Source of the DNA: Micromonospora trifolii
Lineage (GTDB): Bacteria > Actinomycetota > Actinomycetes > Mycobacteriales > Micromonosporaceae
Assembly (NCBI RefSeq): GCF_022229005.1
Contig: NZ_JAKKFD010000077.1
Location: 1-64,000, forward strand
Reading direction: 5' to 3'
DNA length: 64,000 bases
Shown: positions 37,380-45,118 of the stretch, piece by piece
How the letters are laid out: the number at the start of each line of letters is the position of its first letter
How positions within the stretch are numbered: the stretch's first letter is position 1
Notes under the pieces: generated by a model
Seen by the model: the letters and a program-made list of their open reading frames with translations, nothing else
Databases searched by the model: none
Told to the model about the DNA's origin: nothing
Program-made: the position numbers and the translations under genes

Positions 37380-38137
37380 CGCGCGTGGAACATGGTCCAG
37401 GTCTCCACGAGCGTGAAGCCCATCGACTCGTAGAGCGGCCGTCCCATCACGCTGGTGTGCAGGTAGGCGGCGTCCGCGCCGGCCGCGATGCCGTCCCGCA
37501 GAACCGTCTCGGTGATCACCCGACCCAGGCCACGACCCCTGGCGGACGGAACGACGGCAATGTTGAACACGCCGACCACCGCGGAGGTCCGCATCCCGAG
37601 CCCGGTGCCGACGGGCCGGCCGGACTCCTCGGCCAGGTAGCCGGTGATGGGGTCGGCGTCGAGCACCGCACCACCCATCAGTGATCCGAAGAGGCCCTCG
37701 GGAACCTCGAAGCTCCGGGTGAGGGCGTCGGTGTAGAGGTCGTTCTCGGCGGCGCCGACCTGACGGACCGGAGGGCGCTCTGCCGAGGTGGCACGGAAGG
37801 TGAGGTCGTCCGCCGCGCAGGCCAGCAGGGGCAGCTCACTGCGTTCGAGGAGGCCGTGCCGGCCAGCGAGGTCAGCGACCTGGTCGCCCGCCTCCCCGCG
37901 AACGATGATCGACCAGTGCGCGGCCTGCCTGCCGACCTCGGTCGCCATCTCGTCGAGCGACCCGAGGTCGGGCTCGATGGACCTGTCGTAGGCCGCGTTG
38001 AGCGTCGCGACGCCGGCCTGGGTCACCCCCGCACGGGCGGTGCCCCGCTCGGCGTACCCACCCTTCGGGGTCACCCTGCACAGGGTCTCGAAGGCGTCGA
38101 AGTACGCCGCCGCCATCCGATCGGCGGTGATGTTCAT
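37376..38137 (-). CDS. GNAT family N-acetyltransferase
   Basis: A 253-residue protein. The C-terminal half is a GNAT domain with the acetyl-CoA motif FNIAVVPSARGRGLGRVITETVL (residues about 192-214) and a final strand PLYESMGFTLVETWTMF. The N-terminal 120 residues are an extra helical/beta region. The acceptor is unknown. GGGAG lies 7 nt before the ATG. It is the first gene of a two-gene unit with the TPR-like protein. Confidence 0.85.
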   Translation of the reverse strand: MNITADRMAAAYFDAFETLCRVTPKGGYAERGTARAGVTQAGVATLNAAYDRSIEPDLGSLDEMATEVGRQAAHWSIIVRGEAGDQVADLAGRHGLLERSELPLLACAADDLTFRATSAERPPVRQVGAAENDLYTDALTRSFEVPEGLFGSLMGGAVLDADPITGYLAEESGRPVGTGLGMRTSAVVGVFNIAVVPSARGRGLGRVITETVLRDGIAAGADAAYLHTSVMGRPLYESMGFTLVETWTMFHAR

Positions 38138-38346
38138 GACGGGACTCCCTAGACCGGTCGTTCTGCTTCGGTCGACAACCTAGTCACCGATCACGCTGAC
38201 CGGCAAATCACGGGCACGAGGCCCGCCACCTGCGGTCCCGGCCTCGAACCGATCAGGAATCGAGAAGCCCGACAGCGCCGAGCGGCCTAGCCTTTCCCCA
38301 GGTGAACGGCAGCACGCCGACCTGAACGACGAGAGGGAGCCCGAGA

Positions 38347-38814
38347 ATGTCCGCGAAGACCACGACAAAGTCCGACGGCTTCAGCCCCGAGGAGCGGGCC
38401 GCGATGAAGGAGCGCGCCGACGAGTTGCGCGCCGAGGGCAAGAAGGGCGCCAAAAAGGCGGACGGGCTGCAAGCGGTCCTCGACCGGATCGCGCAGATGG
38501 AGCCGGAGGACCGCGCGCTCGCCGAGCGCGTGCACGTGACGGTGACCGCCGCCGCCCCGGGCCTGATGCCGAAGACGTGGTACGGGATGCCCGCCTACGC
38601 GAACGAGGACGGCAAGATCGTCGTCTTCTTCCAGGACTCGGGCAAGTTCAACTACCGGTACTCGACACTGGGCTTCCAGGACCCGGCCAACCTCGACGAC
38701 GGGGATCTCTGGCCGGTGGCGTACGCGTTGCAGCAGTGGAGTCCAGCCGTGGAGAAGAAGATCACCGAGCTGATGCAGACGGCGGTGGGGCGCGGGCTCG
38801 GTCAACCAGAGTGA
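38347..38814 (+). CDS. DUF1801 family protein
   Basis: A 155-residue protein. After a Lys-rich charged N-terminal region comes a DUF1801/YdhG-like domain: PKTWYGMPAYANEDGKIVVFFQDSGKFNYRYSTLGF. Proteins of this fold are sometimes annotated as iron chaperones because they resemble frataxin-type folds, but function is not established for this subgroup. It is monocistronic. GAGAGGGAG precedes the ATG. Confidence 0.8.
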   Translation: MSAKTTTKSDGFSPEERAAMKERADELRAEGKKGAKKADGLQAVLDRIAQMEPEDRALAERVHVTVTAAAPGLMPKTWYGMPAYANEDGKIVVFFQDSGKFNYRYSTLGFQDPANLDDGDLWPVAYALQQWSPAVEKKITELMQTAVGRGLGQPE

Positions 38815-38955
38815 CGGCGACGCCCCCATGATCATGACGGTGGTTGTCAGTCACCTACCGATCATCGAACTGTCGGACTGACCCGCCCCTGCTCCCACGG
38901 CCCGGTGCGGGACGGGGCGGTCAACGACGTTGCCCACAGCTCCTATGGTTCGTGC

Positions 38956-39753
38956 ATGTCGATCACAGACCATGCGCTGGCCATCGAGGCGGCGGAAGCT
39001 GGAGCCGCAGTTGTGCGCTCCCGGTACGGCTCAACATTGACGCGCGTCATGAAGACCGCCGGTGACTTCGCCACCGCCGCCGATGTCGAGGCCGAGCAGG
39101 CCATCCTGGACGTCCTGGGTAGGGCGCGTCCGGGCGACGCCGTGGTGGCCGAGGAGAGCGGGCGCACGGGTACTGGCGACAACGGACGGACCTGGCTGGT
39201 CGATCCGTTGTGCGGCACGTTGAACTTTGCCGCGCGGACCATGCTGGCTTCGGTCAACGTCGCCCTGCGCACCGGGCCGGACGTCACAGTGGCGGCCTCG
39301 GTGGACCCGTTCGCCGATGAGGTGTTCTGGACCGACGGCACCGCCGCGTACGTCCGGGGCTCGGGGACGAACGAGCGTCTCGTCCCGTCGGCCGACTCGA
39401 CGCTGGTCGACCTCAATCTCGACCCGCCCTTCCCCAACCGGGACGTCTTCCTGGCCGCCCGCATGCTCGCGGACGAGGGCTTCCTCGAACAGTTCCGGCC
39501 TCGGGTGGTCTCCACCAGCCTCGCCGTGGCCTGGGTCGCCGCCGGTCGCCGCGCCGCCTATGTGACCGACCGCCACGACCTGCGGAACAGCGTCCACTTC
39601 GCGGCCGGAATCGCGCTCTGCCAGGCTGCGGGCTGCGTGGTCACCGGGCTCGACGGCCAGCCGCTGCACGCCGGTGGGGACGGTCTCGTCGCGGCTGCGG
39701 ACGAGCGGACGCACACCGCCCTGCTGACGCTCATCCGGAAACAGGGCTCGTGA
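38956..39753 (+). CDS. Inositol-monophosphatase-like protein with altered metal site
   Basis: A 265-residue protein of the IMPase/FBPase superfamily. GDFATAADVEAEQAI, VVAEESG (Glu66/Glu67) and WLVDPLCGTLNFA (Asp83, Cys86) align with the family. The usual DPxDGT has Cys in place of the second Asp, and the C-terminal WD-x-AAG motif reads VHFAAG. Two of the usual metal ligands are thus missing, so catalysis may be altered or lost. TATGGT 6 nt upstream and no Shine-Dalgarno sequence suggest a leaderless mRNA. It lies upstream of sodN. Confidence 0.8.
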   Translation: MSITDHALAIEAAEAGAAVVRSRYGSTLTRVMKTAGDFATAADVEAEQAILDVLGRARPGDAVVAEESGRTGTGDNGRTWLVDPLCGTLNFAARTMLASVNVALRTGPDVTVAASVDPFADEVFWTDGTAAYVRGSGTNERLVPSADSTLVDLNLDPPFPNRDVFLAARMLADEGFLEQFRPRVVSTSLAVAWVAAGRRAAYVTDRHDLRNSVHFAAGIALCQAAGCVVTGLDGQPLHAGGDGLVAAADERTHTALLTLIRKQGS

Positions 39754-39764
39754 TCGACTCTGCC

Positions 39765-39795
39765 TTGACATGAAGTGCGGTTGAGGTTCTAGCGT
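39765..39795 (+). promoter_or_regulatory. SoxR/MerR-like promoter of sodN
   Basis: TTGACA (39765-39770) and TAGCGT (39790-39795) are 19 bp apart, the long spacing typical of MerR-family promoters. Within the spacer, ACATGAA (39768-39774) and TTGAGGT (39781-39787) form an imperfect palindrome with a 6-bp centre, matching the SoxR box layout ACCTCAA-N6-TTGAGGT; the right half is exact. The predicted transcript starts about 65 nt before sodN. Confidence 0.5.
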
Positions 39796-39868
39796 CCCTA
39801 GATGATCACGTCGGGGCCGCCGCGCCCGGACGCATGTCAGCCGAACGCCCACCGTCGAAGGGATTCCG

Positions 39869-40273
39869 ATGTTCCTGTCCCGCCTTCTCCGCCCGCGTAC
39901 CGTCGCGAGCGCGCACTGCGACCTCCCCTGCGGCGTGTACGACCCGGCGCAGGCCCGCATCGAGGCCGAGTCGATCAAGGCGATCTCCGAGAAGTACCAG
40001 GCCAGCGACGACCCGGAGTTTCGCACCCGCTCGCTGCTCATCAAGGAGCAGCGGGCCGAGCTGGTGAAGCACCACCTCTGGGTGCTGTGGACCGACTACT
40101 TCAAGCAGCCGCACTTCGAGAAGTACCCCCAGCTGCACAGCCTCTTCAACGAGGCGACGAAGCTGGCAGGTGCCGGCGGTGCGAAGGGCGCCGCCGACCC
40201 GGCAGTCGCCGAGCAGCTCCTCGGCAAGATCGAGGAGATCTCGAAGATCTTCTGGGAGACCAAGCAGAGCTGA
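39869..40273 (+). CDS. sodN: Nickel superoxide dismutase
   Basis: A 134-residue precursor with a 15-residue leader that must be cut off to expose the nickel hook HCDLPCGVYDPAQ. His16, Cys17 and Cys21 become His1, Cys2 and Cys6 of the mature enzyme. The rest is the four-helix Ni-SOD fold, RAELVKHHLWVLWTDYFK and so on, which disproportionates superoxide in the cytoplasm. GAAGGG precedes the ATG. The maturation protease gene sodX, usually adjacent in Streptomyces, is absent here; a radical SAM gene follows 61 nt downstream instead. A SoxR-like promoter lies upstream. Confidence 0.97.
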   Translation: MFLSRLLRPRTVASAHCDLPCGVYDPAQARIEAESIKAISEKYQASDDPEFRTRSLLIKEQRAELVKHHLWVLWTDYFKQPHFEKYPQLHSLFNEATKLAGAGGAKGAADPAVAEQLLGKIEEISKIFWETKQS

Positions 40274-40334
40274 TCAGCCGGCGCCGGGTGGCACCGGCCA
40301 CCCGGTTCGGCGTACCGCGTTCGGGAGGAACCGC

Positions 40335-41645
40335 ATGACGTCGCGCACCGACCTCGTCGAAGAGTTGATGGGCCGTTTTCCACACGTGCCGCGGGAGGCG
40401 GTCCTCAAGGAGGACCTGCTGCGGGGCGGACTCGCCTTCGACGACGCGGCACTGACCGACAACGAGCACGGCGACGTGAAGCCGAAGTCGTACTTCATCT
40501 TCTCCTTCGATCACCGGACACTGCCGGAGTTGGGGACGGCCGCGCTGCGCCGACCACCGGAGGAGATCGTGCTCACCGGAGGTCCGTACGAGCTGCGCCG
40601 TACCGTCGTGTCGGTTCGCACCAACCCCAGCTCGCCGTACCGCGTCGGCACCGACAGCGACGGTCGACTGCGCCTCTTCCTGGACGGACGGCCGATCGCC
40701 GATGTCGGGCTGCCCCCCATGCCGGCGTATTACCGCCACACGCTCGCCAACGGCAAGCAGGTGATGGAGGTCGCCCCGACGATCCAGTGGGGCTACCTCA
40801 TCTACCTCACCGCGTTCCGGGTCTGCCAGTACTTCGGTGCCAAGGAGGAGTGCCAGTACTGCGACATCAACCACAACTGGCGGCAGCACAAGCAGGCCGG
40901 CCGGCCCTACACCGGGGTCAAGCCCGTCGACGAGGTCCTCGAGGCCTTGGAGATCATCAACCGGCACGACGTCGACCGTGCGTCGCAGGCGTACACGTTG
41001 ACCGGTGGCAGCATCACCTCGCAGGTCAACGGGCTGGCCGAGGCCGACTTCTACGGCCAGTACGCGCAGGCGATCGAGGAGCGGTTTCCGGGACGGTGGA
41101 TCGGCAAGGTCGTGGCCCAGGCGCTGCCCCGAGCCGATGTGCAGCGGTTCCACGACTACGGGATCCGCATCTACCACCCGAACTACGAGGTGTGGGACAA
41201 GCGGCTGTTCGAGTTGTACTGCCCGGGCAAGGAGCGGTACGTCGGTCGGGAGGAGTGGCACCGGCGCATCCTCGACTCCGCCGAGGTGTTCGGCCCGCGC
41301 AACGTGATCCCGAACTTCGTGGCGGGCGTCGAGATGGCCGCCCCGCACGGCTTCACGAGCGTCGATGAGGCGATCGCCTCCACCACCGAGGGGCTTGACT
41401 ACTTCATGTCCCGGGGGATCACGCCCCGGTTCACCACCTGGTGCCCGGAGCCCACCACACCGCTGGGCCGGACGAACCCGCAGGGCGCGCCGCTCGAATA
41501 CCACGTCCGCCTGCTGGAGGCCTACCGAGCGACAATGGACGCCCACGGCCTGTCCAGCCCGCCCGGGTACGGCCCCGCCGGGCCGGGGCGAGCGGTCTTC
41601 TCGGTCAGCTCCTTCATGGACACCCTGCCGTCCACGGACTCGTGA
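40335..41645 (+). CDS. Radical SAM protein with CX8CX2C cluster motif
   Basis: A 436-residue protein. After an N-terminal domain of about 150 residues, three Cys at 164, 173 and 176 (FRVCQYFGAKEECQYC) form a likely 4Fe-4S site, followed by barrel-like segments SQAYTLTGGSIT, WIGKVVAQALPRADVQRFHDYGIRIYHPNYE and NVIPNFVAGVEMA. The spacing CX8CX2C differs from the canonical CX3CX2C. The substrate is unknown. GGGAGG precedes the ATG. It is 61 nt after sodN and probably co-transcribed, and is followed by a strong bidirectional hairpin. Confidence 0.75.
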   Translation: MTSRTDLVEELMGRFPHVPREAVLKEDLLRGGLAFDDAALTDNEHGDVKPKSYFIFSFDHRTLPELGTAALRRPPEEIVLTGGPYELRRTVVSVRTNPSSPYRVGTDSDGRLRLFLDGRPIADVGLPPMPAYYRHTLANGKQVMEVAPTIQWGYLIYLTAFRVCQYFGAKEECQYCDINHNWRQHKQAGRPYTGVKPVDEVLEALEIINRHDVDRASQAYTLTGGSITSQVNGLAEADFYGQYAQAIEERFPGRWIGKVVAQALPRADVQRFHDYGIRIYHPNYEVWDKRLFELYCPGKERYVGREEWHRRILDSAEVFGPRNVIPNFVAGVEMAAPHGFTSVDEAIASTTEGLDYFMSRGITPRFTTWCPEPTTPLGRTNPQGAPLEYHVRLLEAYRATMDAHGLSSPPGYGPAGPGRAVFSVSSFMDTLPSTDS

Positions 41646-41657
41646 CAGGCGCGTAGA

Positions 41658-41688
41658 GGCGGGAGCGACCTGGCCAGCCGCTCCCGCC
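41658..41688. terminator. Bidirectional terminator between convergent genes
   Basis: Perfect 10-bp arms GGCGGGAGCG (41658-41667) and its complement (41679-41688) around an 11-nt loop, placed between the stops of the radical SAM gene and the convergent pectate lyase gene. Confidence 0.75.
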
Positions 41689-41699
41689 CGCGCATGCTG

Positions 41700-43253
41700 C
41701 TAGCTGGCGTACGTCTCGAACTCGCCCACCCGCGGCGTACCGCCGGAGCTGTTGATCTTGAAGTTGATCTTGGTCATGGCGGCCGCCGAGAAGGTGATCG
41801 AACCGGCCCCACTGCCGGAGGCCAGGACGGCTCCGTTGTCGTTGTTGATCAGCTGCCAGGCCCCGATCGAACCCTGGGTACCGGACGGCTCACGGATCAC
41901 CACTCGGGACACCTGGGTGGCCGAACCCCACTTGATCGAGATCGTGCCGGTCGACCCGGCCGGCGACCAGTAGGTGCTCAGGTTGCCGTCGCGCACGTTG
42001 CCGTAGCTGGTCCCACTCGCCTTGCTGGAGCCGTCGGCGCCGGCGCCCAGGCTGAGGTTGGTCCCGCTGGTGGGCGGCGGAGTGGTGGGCGGGGGCGTCG
42101 TGGGCGGAGGCGTGGTCGGCGGCGGGGTGGTGGGCGGCGGCGTCTGCGGCGAGCAACTGCCGTTGGACACCTTCAGGCCGGTGTTGGCGCCGACCGTCTG
42201 ACGGACGATGTCCGGCACGCAGCTCGCCCCGTCGAGGCTGTACGAATACGGGATGCTGACAGTGGTGTTGGAGGTCGGGTTGGGGCCGGCGGGGTAGTTC
42301 TCGCTGCCGGCGCTGGACCAGGTCACGTTGTCGAAGACGTTGCCGGCGACCTGCCAGTAGCCGCGCTCGTTGGTGTAGAAGGTGCCCAGGACGTCCTTGG
42401 AGTCGCGGAAGTAGTTGTTCTCCACTTTGGCCCTGGCTCCGGCGCGGGAGTTGATCCCGGACTCGTGCAGGCTCACGTAGTGGTTGTTGTAGATGTGGGC
42501 GACACCACCGCGCAGCAGCGGCGTCCGAGAGTCGATGTTCTCGTAGAGGTTGTGGTGGTACGTGATGAAGCCGTTCGACAGGTCGCTCTCGCTGGACCCG
42601 ACGAGGCCGCCGCGACCGGAGTTGCGCAGGATGCTGTAGGACAGCGTCACGTACTGGGTGTTGTCCTTCATGTCGAAGAGGCCGTCGTACCCCTCGGACT
42701 CTCCGCCCGAGGCCTCCAGGGTCACGTGGTCGACCCAGACGTTGCGGACCGTGCTCTCCATGCCGATGGCGTCCCCACCGTTGGAGGTGGGCGAGCCCGA
42801 CTTCTTCACGTTCCGCACTGTCACGTTCTGGATGATGATGTTGCTGGAGTCGCGGATGTGGATGCCGAGCTGGTCGAAGACGGCGCCGCTGCCGACCCCG
42901 ATGATGGTGACGTTGCTGATCTGCTTGAGCTCGATCACGCCCGCCGCGGTGTTGCAGCTCGAACCGGAGACCTTGCTGGTGTTGCCGTGGTTGATGGTCC
43001 CGGTGACCTCGATCGTGATCGGGGTACTGCTGCTGGCCCGACCGCACAGCGCGGCGTGGATCGCCGTGCCGGTGCTGGCCCGGACGGTCTGTCCGCCCGC
43101 GCCGCCGGTGGTCCCGCCGTTCTGGGTGGCGTAGCCGGTGGCGTTGCCGACTGCCGCCGATGCCTGCGGGGTCGGCAGGGCCACCCCGGCCGCGATCACC
43201 ACCGCCGCCGTGGCCAGCGCTGCCTGACGTCGCAGCACGACTGGTCGTCTCAT
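41700..43253 (-). CDS. Secreted pectate lyase (PL1) with C-terminal discoidin-like module
   Basis: A 517-residue extracellular lyase cutting polygalacturonate by beta-elimination. Order: signal peptide (1-33), PL1 parallel beta-helix (about 40-370) with NVTIIGVGSGAVFD, NVWVDHVTLEASGGESEGYDGLFDMK and YHHNLYENIDSRTPLLRGG (calcium and catalytic Arg region), a repeated PPPTT linker (five units, about 373-393), then a galactose-binding-like F5/8 type C domain (about 396-517, GNVRDGNLSTYWSPAG). The ATG follows AAGGTGAG. It is divergent from the esterase at 43744. Confidence 0.92.
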   Translation of the reverse strand: MRRPVVLRRQAALATAAVVIAAGVALPTPQASAAVGNATGYATQNGGTTGGAGGQTVRASTGTAIHAALCGRASSSTPITIEVTGTINHGNTSKVSGSSCNTAAGVIELKQISNVTIIGVGSGAVFDQLGIHIRDSSNIIIQNVTVRNVKKSGSPTSNGGDAIGMESTVRNVWVDHVTLEASGGESEGYDGLFDMKDNTQYVTLSYSILRNSGRGGLVGSSESDLSNGFITYHHNLYENIDSRTPLLRGGVAHIYNNHYVSLHESGINSRAGARAKVENNYFRDSKDVLGTFYTNERGYWQVAGNVFDNVTWSSAGSENYPAGPNPTSNTTVSIPYSYSLDGASCVPDIVRQTVGANTGLKVSNGSCSPQTPPPTTPPPTTPPPTTPPPTTPPPTSGTNLSLGAGADGSSKASGTSYGNVRDGNLSTYWSPAGSTGTISIKWGSATQVSRVVIREPSGTQGSIGAWQLINNDNGAVLASGSGAGSITFSAAAMTKINFKINSSGGTPRVGEFETYAS

Positions 43254-43476
43254 GTCGTCTCACCTTCGCATTCGTCTCGTTCCAGGCTGCGCCTCGACGG
43301 ACATCGCGACCGCGCCTGCCGACGGACAATTAAGAGATTGGCGGCAGTCAATCGCGGAGATTTCATCGAGGTCTCGGGTGCCCTGGTAGAAGCAGGGATG
43401 TGCCGTGCGAACGGGGCGTTCCCGGTGACGCCGCTCGCTCGACGGGTAAAGGAAACATCGATGTAACGCAATCGTA

Positions 43477-43490
43477 GGAAAGCGGTTTCC
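43477..43490. promoter_or_regulatory. Inverted repeat upstream of the pectate lyase
   Basis: GGAAAGCGGTTTCC has perfect 5-bp arms around GCGG and lies 224 bp upstream of the pectate lyase start. It resembles LacI-type operators but is a single copy. The stretch 43254-43743 holds this element and the esterase promoter-operator; no gene is seen. Confidence 0.3.
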
Positions 43491-43613
43491 CTGAAGGCAA
43501 TAGCTGGCGCTTGCAGGTTTGTTGCAGTGCCCGCAGGAGGGGTCGCGGGCGCGCCGGTCGGTGTCCTCCGGGCCGTCGACGGCGCGGGTCCCCGGCTTGT
43601 TGCCCGCTCGGTA

Positions 43614-43664
43614 TTGACACCGCCAGGCCTGCCATCGATGCTCTGCTAAATCAGTTTAGCGACC
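43614..43664 (+). promoter_or_regulatory. Promoter and LacI operator of the secreted esterase gene
   Basis: TTGACA (43614-43619), 17 bp, GATGCT (43637-43642), then the operator GCTAAATCAGTTTAGC (43645-43660). Bases 43638-43664 are identical, over 27 bp, to the reverse complement of 56687-56713 upstream of the CUT1 sugar-transport operon. A repressor here would cover the transcription start. The ATG of the esterase is 84 bp past the operator. Confidence 0.8.
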
Positions 43665-43743
43665 GGCTCGCTCCGACCCGTCCCACTCCCGGTGCCCGGC
43701 CGGGCTCGCTGACTGAGCGCACCACCCCCGAGAAAGGACCCGC

Positions 43744-45057
43744 ATGAGACTGCGAAAAGGGCTGATCCCGCTCGCCGCCACCCTCGTCCTGGCCGGCGCC
43801 TCCGGCACGGCGTACGGCAGCGCGAGCGACAGCCGGGGCGCCACTGACGGAATCCGCAGCATCACCCCGATCACCACCGTCTACACGTACGGCCAGAAGG
43901 TCTCCGCGGTGGCGATCGAGTACGCGGCCACAGTCAACCCCCGCACCCTCGACACCGCCACGTTCTCGGTGACCGACACCATCTACAACTTCCGCTTCAA
44001 CCCCATCGAGGACCTGCCGAAGCTCGCCGGCCGGACCGTCACCCACACCTACACCAACGGGACACCGGGCACCCGTGCCGACCACCGATCGGCGCCGGGC
44101 AGATACGTCATCGTCGAGCTCGACCCCGCCGACACCGGCGGCTCGACGGTCATCGTCTCCAAGTGCCCGACCTTCCTCTGCACGGTGAAGGTCAATCCGG
44201 AGCTGCCGACCCGGGTCGTGCAGCGCAAGGACGTGCACGGCCAGCCCGGCCGCGGGGCCGGCAAGGGGCCGGTGCTCGCCCGGGCCACCCCGCGCGAGTC
44301 CCGACCGGTCACCGAGAAGCCGGTCAACCAACTGGTCGACGAGTTCACCTACGGCTCGTTCCTGAGTGGCGGAATGGTGCTGCCGTACCACTACCACCTG
44401 CCGAAGAACTACCAGCCGGGCCGCAAGTACCCACTGATGGTCGTGCTGCCCGGTCACGGAATGGGCTGGGACGGCGACAACCTCGGCGTCCAACTCGCCG
44501 CCGACATCCCGGCGACCGCGTGGCTCCAACCGCAATGGACCGGCACCACCGAGGACGTCATCGTCCTGGCGCCCCAGCACCAGCGGGTCGGTGGGGCCGC
44601 CGAGGCGGACCTGCTGGTCAAGCTGCTCGACCAGTTCGTCGGCCAGTTCGCTGTGGACACCCGTCGGGTGTACGCGACCACCGTGTCGTACGGTTCCCAG
44701 CTGCTCTGGGAGGCGTTCGCCAAGCGTCCGGACCTGTTCGCCGGCGGGTTGGTGACCGGTGGTTTCCCGGTCAACGCCACCCAGGCGACCGCCATCGCGG
44801 CGGCCGAGGTGCCGGTGTGGATCACCCACGGCGAGCACGACCACCTGCTCAACGTCTCGGGCGCGCGCAACTCCACGGCAGTGCTGCGGCAGGCGTACGC
44901 CGCCCGGGGTAAGACGCCGGAGCAGACCGCCGACCTGGTGCGCTACACCGAGTACGCCGACGCCGCGTTCTCGTTGCCGGACTACCACGCGGCGTTCGGG
45001 CCGACCTACGAGGACGCCAGCATCCTGCGCTGGCTGCTGGGCCGGTCCAAGCCCTGA
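43744..45057 (+). CDS. Secreted esterase-like alpha/beta hydrolase
   Basis: A 437-residue exported protein. After a signal peptide (1-29) comes a beta-rich domain (about 35-150, VYTYGQKVSAVAIEYAATVNP) as in esterase Ig-like modules, then an alpha/beta hydrolase domain: YPLMVVLPGHGMGWDGDN (oxyanion region), nucleophile Ser in ATTVSYGSQ, acid Asp in WITHGEHDHLL and His in LPDYHAAF. It resembles PHB-depolymerase/feruloyl-esterase-type secreted hydrolases. It shares a LacI operator with the sugar ABC operon, so it probably removes ester groups from the polymer that this regulon consumes (inference). Confidence 0.8.
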   Translation: MRLRKGLIPLAATLVLAGASGTAYGSASDSRGATDGIRSITPITTVYTYGQKVSAVAIEYAATVNPRTLDTATFSVTDTIYNFRFNPIEDLPKLAGRTVTHTYTNGTPGTRADHRSAPGRYVIVELDPADTGGSTVIVSKCPTFLCTVKVNPELPTRVVQRKDVHGQPGRGAGKGPVLARATPRESRPVTEKPVNQLVDEFTYGSFLSGGMVLPYHYHLPKNYQPGRKYPLMVVLPGHGMGWDGDNLGVQLAADIPATAWLQPQWTGTTEDVIVLAPQHQRVGGAAEADLLVKLLDQFVGQFAVDTRRVYATTVSYGSQLLWEAFAKRPDLFAGGLVTGGFPVNATQATAIAAAEVPVWITHGEHDHLLNVSGARNSTAVLRQAYAARGKTPEQTADLVRYTEYADAAFSLPDYHAAFGPTYEDASILRWLLGRSKP

Positions 45058-45118
45058 GGCCCCGGACCGGGCGACGCCTCGCCGCGATCCGGCAGCGCGA
45101 TTTCGTCGCGTCGACTGG

